In this document: positions 1 to 6,158 of the stretch, piece by piece
How positions within the stretch are numbered: the stretch's first letter is position 1
Layout of the letters: each line of letters opens with the position of its first letter
NCBI GenBank assembly: GCA_032251315.1
Contig: JAVVEE010000066.1
Location: 1-14,015, forward strand
DNA: 14,015 nucleotides
Direction of reading: 5' to 3'
Origin: LH-M37 sp032251315
GTDB taxonomy: Bacteria > Pseudomonadota > Gammaproteobacteria > SZUA-229
Position numbers and translations under genes: made by a program
Notes under the pieces: model-generated
The model's database searches: none
What the model was told of the DNA's origin: nothing
The model's input: only the letters and a program-made list of their open reading frames with translations

Positions 1-76
1 TGTACGCTCGGCAGCAGCATCCCTGTTGCTGACGGTCTTGATTGAAGGGTATCCTTTCCATGCATTTTGTTAGTAA

Positions 77-100
77 GTAGGTTGGCAAGCCTTTGCCGAC
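77..100. repeat. Solitary REP-like hairpin repeat
   Basis: This 24-base unit matches the left arm of the paired element at 11907-11966 at all but one position (T instead of C at 82). Its core is a short hairpin, TTGGCAA / TTGCCGA around GCCT, with one G-T pair. No second arm is clear nearby; a partial GTCGGCAAGG at 183-192 could be a relic. The rest of 1-278 shows no gene, tRNA or convincing terminator. Such hairpin repeats are typical dispersed intergenic elements. Confidence 0.6.
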
Positions 101-278
101 GAATGCTTAATCGAGAGAAAATCTTTCAAATGTAATCCGGCTTTATGTAAGTGTGTTGACGCATCATGTCAAAATCAAAAGCGTCGGCAAGGGGTTATTT
201 CAGGCTTCCTGCCTTTCACCCTGCGGGTCAGCTTGCAGCTGTTCAAATCGTTCCAGACGATTTAGTGCCGAACTGCGG

Positions 279-884
279 CTAGGCAAACACGACCCACGTC
301 GTCGCAATATATTTCACGCCTTTCTCAACCGTCACCGCCCGATGCTCATGCGTCCAGAACGGCGGAAACAACACCAGTTTTCCCGCTTCGGGTTTGACTT
401 TGATTTTCTGAAGCGCGAACTCGGTTTCACCGCCGGGGCCTTCGACGTCGTTGAGGTACCATATTGCCACCAGCTGGCGCTGGCTGAATTCGTGGCTGCC
501 GCTGTCGATGTGCCAGTGATAAAATTCGCCCTCTTTATAACGCTGCATGTTGTAGCCCATGTCCTTGAACGGGCCCTTGAAGAAGGGGAAGGTTTCACGG
601 AATTCCTGTACGGCGATGCTGAGTGAGCGGAACAGTTCGCGATCGAGGTCATGCCATTTTTCCTTGCCGCTGGTGACCAGGTCGGTGGTGTGCTTGATGT
701 TGCGCTCCTGTGCCACGGTCTGACCGACGCGGCCCTGGTATTGTTCGTCTTCGCTGGCTTCGAATCGGCGGATCATTTCTGCGCACACGTCTGTGGGCAG
801 GGCGTTTTTCTTTTCAAAAATAAAACTGCCGGTTTTGACTTCACGAATGGTTTTTAACGACGTTTTTCCGGTTTCGGTTTGCAT
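279..884 (-). CDS. 2-oxoglutarate/Fe(II)-dependent dioxygenase (prolyl-4-hydroxylase-like)
   Basis: A 201-aa enzyme of the 2OG-Fe(II) oxygenase superfamily, which couples oxidative decarboxylation of 2-oxoglutarate to hydroxylation of a substrate; the substrate here is unknown. The double-stranded beta-helix core is in the C-terminal half. The iron triad is visible as H125-x-D127 in YHWHIDSG and H179 in FPPFWTHEH, and K191 in KGVKYIATTW is the likely 2OG-carboxylate ligand. The motif GGETEF and the LVLFPPFWTHEHRAV segment are characteristic of the prolyl-4-hydroxylase alpha-like class. I chose the ATG at 884 because the longer reading frame (to 944) would overlap the upstream gene by 46 bases; with ATG 884 the gap is 14 bases. 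No strong Shine-Dalgarno is seen. It probably forms an operon with the 347-aa gene. No signal peptide is visible, so it is probably cytoplasmic. Confidence 0.88.
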   Translation of the reverse strand: MQTETGKTSLKTIREVKTGSFIFEKKNALPTDVCAEMIRRFEASEDEQYQGRVGQTVAQERNIKHTTDLVTSGKEKWHDLDRELFRSLSIAVQEFRETFPFFKGPFKDMGYNMQRYKEGEFYHWHIDSGSHEFSQRQLVAIWYLNDVEGPGGETEFALQKIKVKPEAGKLVLFPPFWTHEHRAVTVEKGVKYIATTWVVFA

Positions 885-898
885 AAGTGTAAGGGGTC

Positions 899-1942
899 TT
901 AAAGGTGGTTGGCGTTGATAAGTACTTCGATGTGCGAGCTGCATTTTTCTTGATGCTGATTGTGCAGGTACAGCATTTGACTTGCAATGTTTAGCCAGTG
1001 CTTTTCGCTGTCGTTGACGGCCTTTTTTAATGGCGCGAGGTCGTTGGTGCTCTGCCAGTGTTGATACGCACTCTGCAAGGCGGGAAAAATATGCTTGCGC
1101 ATGCTGGTGAGATTGCCGAAATAAAAATGCAGGGAAGCCTGCTGGTTCTGTTCAATGAGTGCAGGCAGGGTGGAGAGGGCATCGGCGAGATGATCGCGTA
1201 CTGCGCGGGCCATGATTTCAGACTGGGTAAAGCTGATATCGAGCATCATTTTACTCCAGCCATGCAGCTGTTCGCCGGCTTTTATCTCGCCGATTTCGTG
1301 CAGGATGGCCGATTCCAGCTCGTTATTGGTCATGGCCTTCAGTGAGGCTTCCAGTTCGTTGTCAAAGTCGTAGCAGCGCATGGCCTGCGCCATGGCATTT
1401 TCGGGCCTGTTCCAGCGCCACTCCTCGGCTTTTTCCCAGACCATGCGCTGGAACGATTCGCGCCGGATGAAGATGGTTTTGCCCTGGCTCATGGCCGGCG
1501 GGGAGGTCAGATCGCGGGCGTATTCCTTGCCCGAAACCAGAATCTGATAGCCATGGTGATTTTCTTCCCGCTCCAGCTGCGCGAGGAAGAAGTGGGGCTT
1601 GTTCTTCTGGCCGATGCCACCGCTGTAGACCAGGCCGTGTGGCAGCAGCTTCGCATTGATGGACTGCGCGTCAAAGGGGTCGTAGTGCGCATCATCGAGA
1701 TTGAGGCGGGCATAATCCTCGTTTTCGATCTCATCCCACAGGCTTTCGCGCTGCGTCAGCCAGCGGCCGACCTCGTCGGTGGTGAGCGTCTGCCGGTAGG
1801 CCAGGTTCTTCTCCCAGCGATAATATTCGCGCATTTTCAGCAGGTAGATGCACAGCGTATAATTGCCTGCATAACGGGCATCCGAAACATGGCAGTTGCG
1901 CTGTACGCGTTGTTCGAGCTGTTTGTATTTGGAATTCATCAT
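899..1942 (-). CDS. Conserved hypothetical protein (possibly Sfum_1244-type family)
   Basis: A 347-aa soluble protein with no signal peptide or membrane segment. I cannot assign a function. It reminds me of the uncharacterised family named Sfum_1244, but that is recollection, not a search result. Visible traits are an aromatic and charged N-terminal helix region (KMREYYRWEKNLAYRQ, about 37-51), a likely beta-rich middle (about 100-165, with FFLAQLEREENHHGYQILVSG), and a helical C-terminal half rich in His and Trp. The segment ILHEIGEIKAGEQLHGW (213-229) has an H-E-x-x-E pattern that could bind metal, though it is not HExxH. Two adjacent ATG codons (1942 and 1939) are both possible starts; a weak purine run lies upstream. 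It is followed after 14 bases by the 2OG-Fe(II) dioxygenase, so co-transcription is likely and a shared pathway is an inference. Confidence 0.8.
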   Translation of the reverse strand: MMNSKYKQLEQRVQRNCHVSDARYAGNYTLCIYLLKMREYYRWEKNLAYRQTLTTDEVGRWLTQRESLWDEIENEDYARLNLDDAHYDPFDAQSINAKLLPHGLVYSGGIGQKNKPHFFLAQLEREENHHGYQILVSGKEYARDLTSPPAMSQGKTIFIRRESFQRMVWEKAEEWRWNRPENAMAQAMRCYDFDNELEASLKAMTNNELESAILHEIGEIKAGEQLHGWSKMMLDISFTQSEIMARAVRDHLADALSTLPALIEQNQQASLHFYFGNLTSMRKHIFPALQSAYQHWQSTNDLAPLKKAVNDSEKHWLNIASQMLYLHNQHQEKCSSHIEVLINANHL

Positions 1943-1990
1943 ATATTTTCTAATTGACCCGTAATCGGGCAGTTAATTCCTTAGTAAATT

Positions 1991-1998
1991 AGTATACT
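1991..1998. promoter_or_regulatory. Palindromic AGTATACT, possible divergent -10 region
   Basis: AGTATACT is a perfect 8-base palindrome in the middle of the 189-base divergent gap between the 347-aa gene and the 184-aa gene. It presents TATACT, one base off the sigma-70 -10 consensus, on both strands. No good -35 hexamer at 16-18 bases is evident in either direction, so this is tentative. If it serves the rightward gene, the leader is about 125 bases and contains the short dyad GGTGA/TCACC at 2049-2066. Confidence 0.25.
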
Positions 1999-2131
1999 AT
2001 TCGACACAAAGGCTTACACCCGTAATTTGCAGGTCTTAGGCGATTGCGGGTGAGACCCGTTTCACCGTTCGTCACCTGAGCCGGCGACGATGAGGCCGCC
2101 ATTACGAGGCCGTTAACATGAGAGGATTGTT

Positions 2132-2686
2132 GTGAAAATTAGAGTTAAAAGTACCTGGAATGATAAAACGCGCGTGCGTAGCCCCGATGAGGTTGGCAGT
2201 GCGCTGGGCTTTAATCTGTGGCGCATTGCCGGGGCGAACGTGCTGCATCTGGAAAACGAAGGCTTCCAGACCGACACCTATAACCAGCGCCTGGATGTGA
2301 TTGCTGAGCTGCTGGGGTTTTTTGTGCATGTGGTTGATCGTATGGCCGCTGAGAAGGAGTATTCGGAACAGGAGCGCAAGGACCTGATCACCGCGCTGGC
2401 GTTGAACCTGGCCAAAACCATGCACGATAACCGCAGCGACGTGAATGAGGAGAAGCAGGATTACAGGGCGCAGTTTATTCAGGTGCTGAACGAACGCATG
2501 GCGGAATATGCCGATTTCGCCTACGACGAGGCTGAACCCGGCTTCCAGATGAAAAGGCGGGTAGGTGAGCACGTCACCGCCGTGATAGGCGAAAAGGACA
2601 GAAAATGGGTGACCGATCAGATTATGGAAATCGAAATCCCCGATGCGCTGAAAACTTTCAAGAAGGTGGCGAGGAATTTAATTTAG
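2132..2686 (+). CDS. Hypothetical protein, 184 aa
   Basis: A 184-aa soluble protein that I do not recognise. It starts at a GTG with a good Shine-Dalgarno, AGAGGA at 2121-2126, five bases upstream, which fixes the start. The sequence is mixed alpha/beta at the N-terminus (VGSALGFNLWRIAGANVLHLENEGFQ written in pieces: VGSALGFNLWRIAGA then NVLHLENEGF). A long helical stretch follows (about 50-130: RLDVIAELLGFFVHVVDRMA, then YSEQERKDLITALALNLAKT). It ends in a basic helix, DALKTFKKVARNLI. There are no Cys residues, membrane segments or export signal. The gene stands alone and is divergent from the 347-aa gene. It ends about 100 bases before a bidirectional terminator shared with the convergent small gene. 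The regular amino-acid composition and the strong ribosome binding site argue that it is a real gene. Confidence 0.8.
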   Translation: MKIRVKSTWNDKTRVRSPDEVGSALGFNLWRIAGANVLHLENEGFQTDTYNQRLDVIAELLGFFVHVVDRMAAEKEYSEQERKDLITALALNLAKTMHDNRSDVNEEKQDYRAQFIQVLNERMAEYADFAYDEAEPGFQMKRRVGEHVTAVIGEKDRKWVTDQIMEIEIPDALKTFKKVARNLI

Positions 2687-2728
2687 GTATTAGCGGTTTG
2701 TTATTTGTATTGGCGAAATATAGATATT

Positions 2729-2758
2729 GATCTGTGTTTATCGGTGTTCATCTGCGGA
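2729..2758. repeat. Possible dispersed intergenic repeat fragment
   Basis: The stretch contains two near-identical units, GATCTGTGTTTATC and GGTGTTCATCTGCGG. It resembles the ATCTGTGTTCATCTGCGG-type sequences that recur between genes in many bacterial genomes. This is recognition from memory, and only one copy is present in the window. Confidence 0.25.
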
Positions 2759-2783
2759 CTACTGTTTTTAAATCAGCGCACAC

Positions 2784-2817
2784 AAAAAAAGCCGGTGTCT
2801 GAAACACCGGCTTTTTT
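2784..2817. terminator. Bidirectional rho-independent terminator
   Basis: A perfect 8-bp stem, GCCGGTGT (2791-2798) and ACACCGGC (2804-2811), closes a 5-base loop. It is flanked by seven A on the left and six T on the right, so it works as an intrinsic terminator on either strand. It lies between the convergent 184-aa gene and 64-aa gene and fits termination of both. Confidence 0.92.
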
Positions 2818-2842
2818 GTACTGCAAAGTTTAGCAGTCTGGC

Positions 2843-3037
2843 TTATTTAGCCCAGGCACTGAAGTTGTCAGCGTTCTTTTCTTTGCCGTCTTCGTAGCCC
2901 GCTTCATAAGCGTCATTTACACGCTGTTCTTCGCGTGGTGGGTTTAACACGTAACCGCCTTCCCATCCGCAGATGTATTCTGGGTCAACGCCCGCTTCTT
3001 CCATCTTGGTAATAGCATTGTAGTAATCTTGATTCAT
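2843..3037 (-). CDS. Small acidic hypothetical protein, 64 aa
   Basis: A 64-aa, Glu/Asp-rich cytoplasmic protein with a well-placed Shine-Dalgarno (AGAGGG, 8 bases before the ATG) and a terminator just behind it, so it looks like a genuine monocistronic small gene. Two aromatic/glycine segments stand out: EYICGWEGGYVLNPP (about 20-34) and AYEAGYEDGKEKNADNF (about 43-59). The second has the A-Y-x-x-G-Y-x-x-G spacing seen in ribosome modulation factor-like small proteins, but the charge is acidic rather than basic, so RMF function is not claimed. There is a single Cys (C23). I do not recognise the family with certainty. The upstream dyad at 3073-3114 suggests regulated expression. Confidence 0.75.
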   Translation of the reverse strand: MNQDYYNAITKMEEAGVDPEYICGWEGGYVLNPPREEQRVNDAYEAGYEDGKEKNADNFSAWAK

Positions 3038-3059
3038 TGATAAACCCTCTGTTAATTAT

Positions 3060-3114
3060 CTGTATTCATCGACTAAGCGATGACTTGCGTATAATTGAAG
3101 CTGTATTCGCTTAG
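3060..3114. promoter_or_regulatory. Operator-like dyad and direct repeats upstream of the 64-aa gene
   Basis: CTAAGCGA (3073-3080) and its exact reverse complement TCGCTTAG (3107-3114) flank a 26-base centre holding TATAAT (3090-3095, plus strand) and, on the opposite strand, TTATAC as a possible -10 for the leftward 64-aa gene. CTGTATTC also occurs twice in direct orientation (3060-3067 and 3101-3108), 41 bases apart, close to four helical turns. This layout suggests a regulator site over a promoter. The remaining intergenic stretch to 3241 shows no gene. Confidence 0.4.
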
Positions 3115-3241
3115 CCACCAATAATGGACGCAGATTATAACGTATTACGACGCCATGGTAAAAGTTCTGGTTATATCCCTTTGGGGAGAGTTGCGGTGGC
3201 ATATAAGCAATACTCCCAATGATAGGTATTCTCATTAAGGC

Positions 3242-3269
3242 TTGTATTTTGTAATATGAACCCTATATT
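3242..3269 (+). promoter_or_regulatory. Putative sigma-70 promoter for the Sel1/MoxR block
   Basis: TTGTAT (3242-3247), a 16-base spacer and TATATT (3264-3269) lie in an AT-rich stretch about 75 bases before the Sel1-repeat gene. Start of transcription would be near 3276, leaving a leader of about 70 bases that contains the hairpin at 3290-3318. The match is moderate. Confidence 0.35.
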
Positions 3270-3289
3270 ATGTATTACTTATGTATTTC

Positions 3290-3318
3290 CTGAGTCCGTG
3301 GCTTAACCGCGGAATCAG
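3290..3318 (+). other. Leader hairpin before the Sel1-repeat gene
   Basis: CTGA-g-TCCGTGG, loop CTTAA, then CCGCGGA-a-TCAG form an 11-bp stem with one G-U pair and one internal G/A mismatch. No T-run follows, so it is not a classical terminator. It ends about 26 bases before the start codon and could shape the leader RNA or be a dispersed palindrome. Confidence 0.4.
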
Positions 3319-3344
3319 TAATTGAATCTTGAACGGGGAAAACA

Positions 3345-3797
3345 ATGTCCAGTGACACAGATAATGAAATGAACGAAGCCAGCATGGCTTTTTCCAGCGG
3401 GATTGCCGCTTTCGAGGCCAAGAATTTCGCTCAGGCGATGGTGTTTCTGCGCCAGGTTGCCGATACCGGTGACGCTGAAGCTCAGCATCGGTGCGCCATT
3501 ATGTTTCAGAATGGTCTGGGTACGGTGGCCAATGAAGGCAAGGCTTTTGAATATATGAAAGCGGCTGCCGAGCAGGGCCACGCCGTCGCTCAGCATGGTC
3601 TGGGCTTTATGTATATGGAAGGCGAGTGTGTTGAGCAGAGCGGTGCAGATGCCGTCAAGTGGTTTGAGAAAGCCGCCGGGCAGGGCCTGATGGGCTCCCT
3701 GACCACACTGGCAATGATGTACGAAGAGGGCAAGGGTGTGGATAAAGATCCTGATGAAGCTAAACGTCTGTACAAACTTGCCGGTTTCGAGCAGTAA
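3345..3797 (+). CDS. Sel1-like repeat protein
   Basis: A 150-aa protein made almost entirely of helix-turn-helix Sel1-like (SLR/TPR-related) repeats, which act as protein-interaction scaffolds. After an N-terminal helical hairpin (about 11-41), three repeats can be read: GDAEAQHRCAIMFQNGLGT onward (42-77), GHAVAQHGLGFMYMEGECV onward (78-113), and GLMGSLTTLAMMYEEGKGV onward (114-150). Each carries the typical A-x-x-x-L-G-x-M-Y-x-x-G-x-G-V core and a W/Y-x-x-x-A-A closing helix. There is no signal peptide, so it is likely cytoplasmic, unlike many exported Sel1 proteins. GGGG about 8 bases before the ATG serves as ribosome binding site. It ends 30 bases before the MoxR-type ATPase and probably belongs to the same transcript, possibly as an adaptor; that role is inference. 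Confidence 0.88.
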   Translation: MSSDTDNEMNEASMAFSSGIAAFEAKNFAQAMVFLRQVADTGDAEAQHRCAIMFQNGLGTVANEGKAFEYMKAAAEQGHAVAQHGLGFMYMEGECVEQSGADAVKWFEKAAGQGLMGSLTTLAMMYEEGKGVDKDPDEAKRLYKLAGFEQ

Positions 3798-3827
3798 TAT
3801 TTTCAACCTATCTATTAAGTAGTTTCT

Positions 3828-4868
3828 ATGCGTCCAGCTCATCTATTAACTGTTATTGAAAAAGAATTTGCCAGCGCCGATACCGGTCACCACACACCAG
3901 TGATGCTGTGGGGTGCGCCCGGAGTGGGTAAATCGCAGATGGTGGCGCAGATTGCGCAGAACCATAATGTGCCCCTGATTGATATCCGGCTGTCACAGAT
4001 GGAACCCAGCGATTTGCGCGGCATTCCCTTCCGGGTGGGTGACCTCGTGGAATGGGCGGTGCCAGCCATGTTGCCCAACGCGCAGCGTCACGGTGAGTGC
4101 GGCATTCTGTTTCTCGATGAAATCACCTCGGCGCCCCCGAGTGTCTCTGCCGCCGCCTATCAGCTGATTCTCGACCGCAAACTGGGCGAATATGAAGTGC
4201 CCGAAGGCTGGGCGATTATCGCAGCGGGCAATCGCCAGGGTGATCGCGGCGTGACCTACAGCATGCCCGCACCGCTGGCGAACCGGTTCTCGCATTACGA
4301 AGTTGAAGTTAATCTGGATGACTGGGTCGCCTGGGCTTATCTCAATGGTATCGACGAGCGTGTCATCGCCTTTTTGCGCTTCCGTCAGGATCTGTTGTTC
4401 GAGTTCGATGCCGCGCAAAATCCGGTCGCCTTCCCCTCGCCACGTTCCTGGGAATTTGCCCACCGCGCGCTGCAAAAATTCGATCACTCCAATAATTTAT
4501 TGCTGGGCGCCTTGCAGGCCTGTGTCGGCAAAGCTGCCGGTATCGAAGTCAAAGCCTTCGTCGACAGCCTTGATCAAATGCCTGATTTAGATGCCATCGT
4601 CAGAGGTGAAGACGTCACCGCGCCGAAAGAAATTGATCTGCAATATGCCGTCGCCACAGCACTGGTCGGACGCGCCATCCGCGCCAAAGAAACCGCTGAT
4701 GCCATGACCGTGCATGGCCATATACTCAACTACGCCAGTCGCTTCCCGCAACGCGAAATGGGCGTGATGATGGTGTCAGACATGCATCGTGCCGTGGGGC
4801 AGGATATATTCGCCGTCCCGGAGTTCGCGGCCTGGGCAGATAAGATTGCGGATATAATGCTTTATTAA
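3828..4868 (+). CDS. MoxR-family AAA+ ATPase
   Basis: A 346-aa AAA+ ATPase of the MoxR type. Walker A is GAPGVGKS (29-36), Walker B ILFLDE (93-98), sensor 1 is the Asn in IIAAGN (N135) and the arginine-finger region is LANRF (R153). The long segment between Walker A and B with DIRLSQMEPSDLRGIPF is typical of the MoxR clade, where it forms an inserted beta-hairpin region. The C-terminal part (about 180-346) is the helical lid plus an extension. MoxR ATPases pair with von Willebrand A-domain partners to remodel proteins or insert metal cofactors (known examples: CbbQ-CbbO, NorQ-NorD, RavA-ViaA). The next gene, 38 bases on, encodes exactly such a VWA partner. The ribosome binding site is weak. 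It is not a RavA (no LARA extension is apparent) and the client is unknown. Confidence 0.92.
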   Translation: MRPAHLLTVIEKEFASADTGHHTPVMLWGAPGVGKSQMVAQIAQNHNVPLIDIRLSQMEPSDLRGIPFRVGDLVEWAVPAMLPNAQRHGECGILFLDEITSAPPSVSAAAYQLILDRKLGEYEVPEGWAIIAAGNRQGDRGVTYSMPAPLANRFSHYEVEVNLDDWVAWAYLNGIDERVIAFLRFRQDLLFEFDAAQNPVAFPSPRSWEFAHRALQKFDHSNNLLLGALQACVGKAAGIEVKAFVDSLDQMPDLDAIVRGEDVTAPKEIDLQYAVATALVGRAIRAKETADAMTVHGHILNYASRFPQREMGVMMVSDMHRAVGQDIFAVPEFAAWADKIADIMLY

Positions 4869-4906
4869 AAACTTGTCTGCGGTTGAAAAACTTTTGAATT
4901 GTTAAT

Positions 4907-6154
4907 ATGCAATATCCTGACGTTGAAACAAAACTCGCTACCGCTAGAACGCGTTTGATTCTGGATAAGCCTTTTCTTGGCGCGCTGGTGTTGCGTCTGC
5001 CGATGGTGCCTGCGGATGCTTCCTGGTGTGAAACTACGTTCAGCGACGGTAAAACTTTTTTCTATAACAGCGATTATATCGATGCGCTCGATGCGGAGCA
5101 GACTCAGTTTGCGCTGTCGCACGAGGCCTTGCATTGTGCCTTGTCGCATTTTCATCGTAAGGGCCATCGCATGAAACACCGCTGGGAGCTGGCGTGTGAT
5201 TATGCGGTCAATCCCATGTTGATCAATGATGGCCTGAAGCCGACGCCGGATGCCATGCATCTGCGCGAATATGAAGGCATGACCGCTGAGGAAATTTACC
5301 CCTGTCTGGAAGATAATGACAACGGCGGTGAGCGTGATCTTGAGCAGAACCGCGATGACAGTTCTGAAGACGGCGACAATGAAACCCCGGAAAATGATGA
5401 CGGCGGCGGTGATAACGAACGCAAAAAAAATGACAAGCAGGACGGTAAGGGCAATAAAAACGATTCATCAATGGAGGGCGGGCAAAGCGGTTCCAATCCG
5501 CCGCCGGAAATGTCGCCGCAGGAGCTGGATGATTTAAGCGTGCAGTGGCAGCAACGCCTGGCGGGAGCGGCACAGCAGGCGCTACAGTCCGGCAAGCTGG
5601 AAGGGGACATGGCGCGTCTGGTTGATCATCTGCTGCAACCCAAATTGCCCTGGCGTATGCTGCTGGCGCGTTATATGTCTGCTACCGCCAGAGACGATTA
5701 CAGTTATGCGCGCCCGTCGAGTCGCCGCGGTGACCCGGCGGTCTATCCCAGCCTGCGCAGCAGCGAAACCAACATCCTGGTTGCCATTGACACCAGCGGT
5801 TCGATTTCAGCCGAAGAGATACAGGAATTTATTTCAGAAGTTAATGCCATCAAAAGTCAGGTGCGCGCCGGCATCACCCTGCTCACCTGCGATTCCGATT
5901 TGAACTATGGCTGTCCATGGAGATTTGATCCCTGGGATGAATTTAAGTTTGATGTGGAAATGCGCGGCGGTGGCGGCACCAGTTTCAAGCCGGTGTTCAA
6001 CTGGGCGGAAGCGCAGGACAGAGCACCCGATATGCTGATTTATTTCACCGACGCCGACGGCGTGTTCCCCGACGTGGAACCGACATTCCCCGTCACCTGG
6101 CTAGTGAAAGGCAAAGCAAAAGTGCCATTCGGGCAGCGGGTACAGTTGAACTAA
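4907..6154 (+). CDS. Metallopeptidase-like/VWA fusion protein (DUF2201 family)
   Basis: A 415-aa two-domain protein. The N-terminal part (about 5-130) is a putative metallopeptidase domain with the zinc motif HEALH (72-76) and a downstream WELACDYAVN in which D98 may be the third ligand. A very acidic, Asn/Gly-rich low-complexity linker follows (about 130-205). The C-terminal VWA-like domain (about 288-410) has an intact MIDAS: D-T-S-G-S at 295-299, T358 in GGGGTSF, and D382 in YFTDADG. I recognise this as the DUF2201 architecture. Family knowledge makes it the partner of the upstream MoxR ATPase: VWA domains bind the AAA+ ring or the client through the MIDAS metal. Whether the HExxH site is catalytic is not known. 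No signal peptide or membrane helix is present. The start codon lacks a clear Shine-Dalgarno, suggesting coupling to upstream translation. Confidence 0.92.
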   Translation: MQYPDVETKLATARTRLILDKPFLGALVLRLPMVPADASWCETTFSDGKTFFYNSDYIDALDAEQTQFALSHEALHCALSHFHRKGHRMKHRWELACDYAVNPMLINDGLKPTPDAMHLREYEGMTAEEIYPCLEDNDNGGERDLEQNRDDSSEDGDNETPENDDGGGDNERKKNDKQDGKGNKNDSSMEGGQSGSNPPPEMSPQELDDLSVQWQQRLAGAAQQALQSGKLEGDMARLVDHLLQPKLPWRMLLARYMSATARDDYSYARPSSRRGDPAVYPSLRSSETNILVAIDTSGSISAEEIQEFISEVNAIKSQVRAGITLLTCDSDLNYGCPWRFDPWDEFKFDVEMRGGGGTSFKPVFNWAEAQDRAPDMLIYFTDADGVFPDVEPTFPVTWLVKGKAKVPFGQRVQLN

Positions 6155-6158
6155 ATCT

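Noticed and set aside
153..626. 157-aa open frame on the plus strand
   Set aside because: It is antisense to the 2OG-Fe(II) dioxygenase, which has a full set of catalytic motifs; the plus frame has no recognisable domain or ribosome binding site.
3155..3229. Micro-ORF beginning MVKVLVISLWGEL
   Set aside because: Only about 23 codons, no Shine-Dalgarno and no supporting context; chance is likely.
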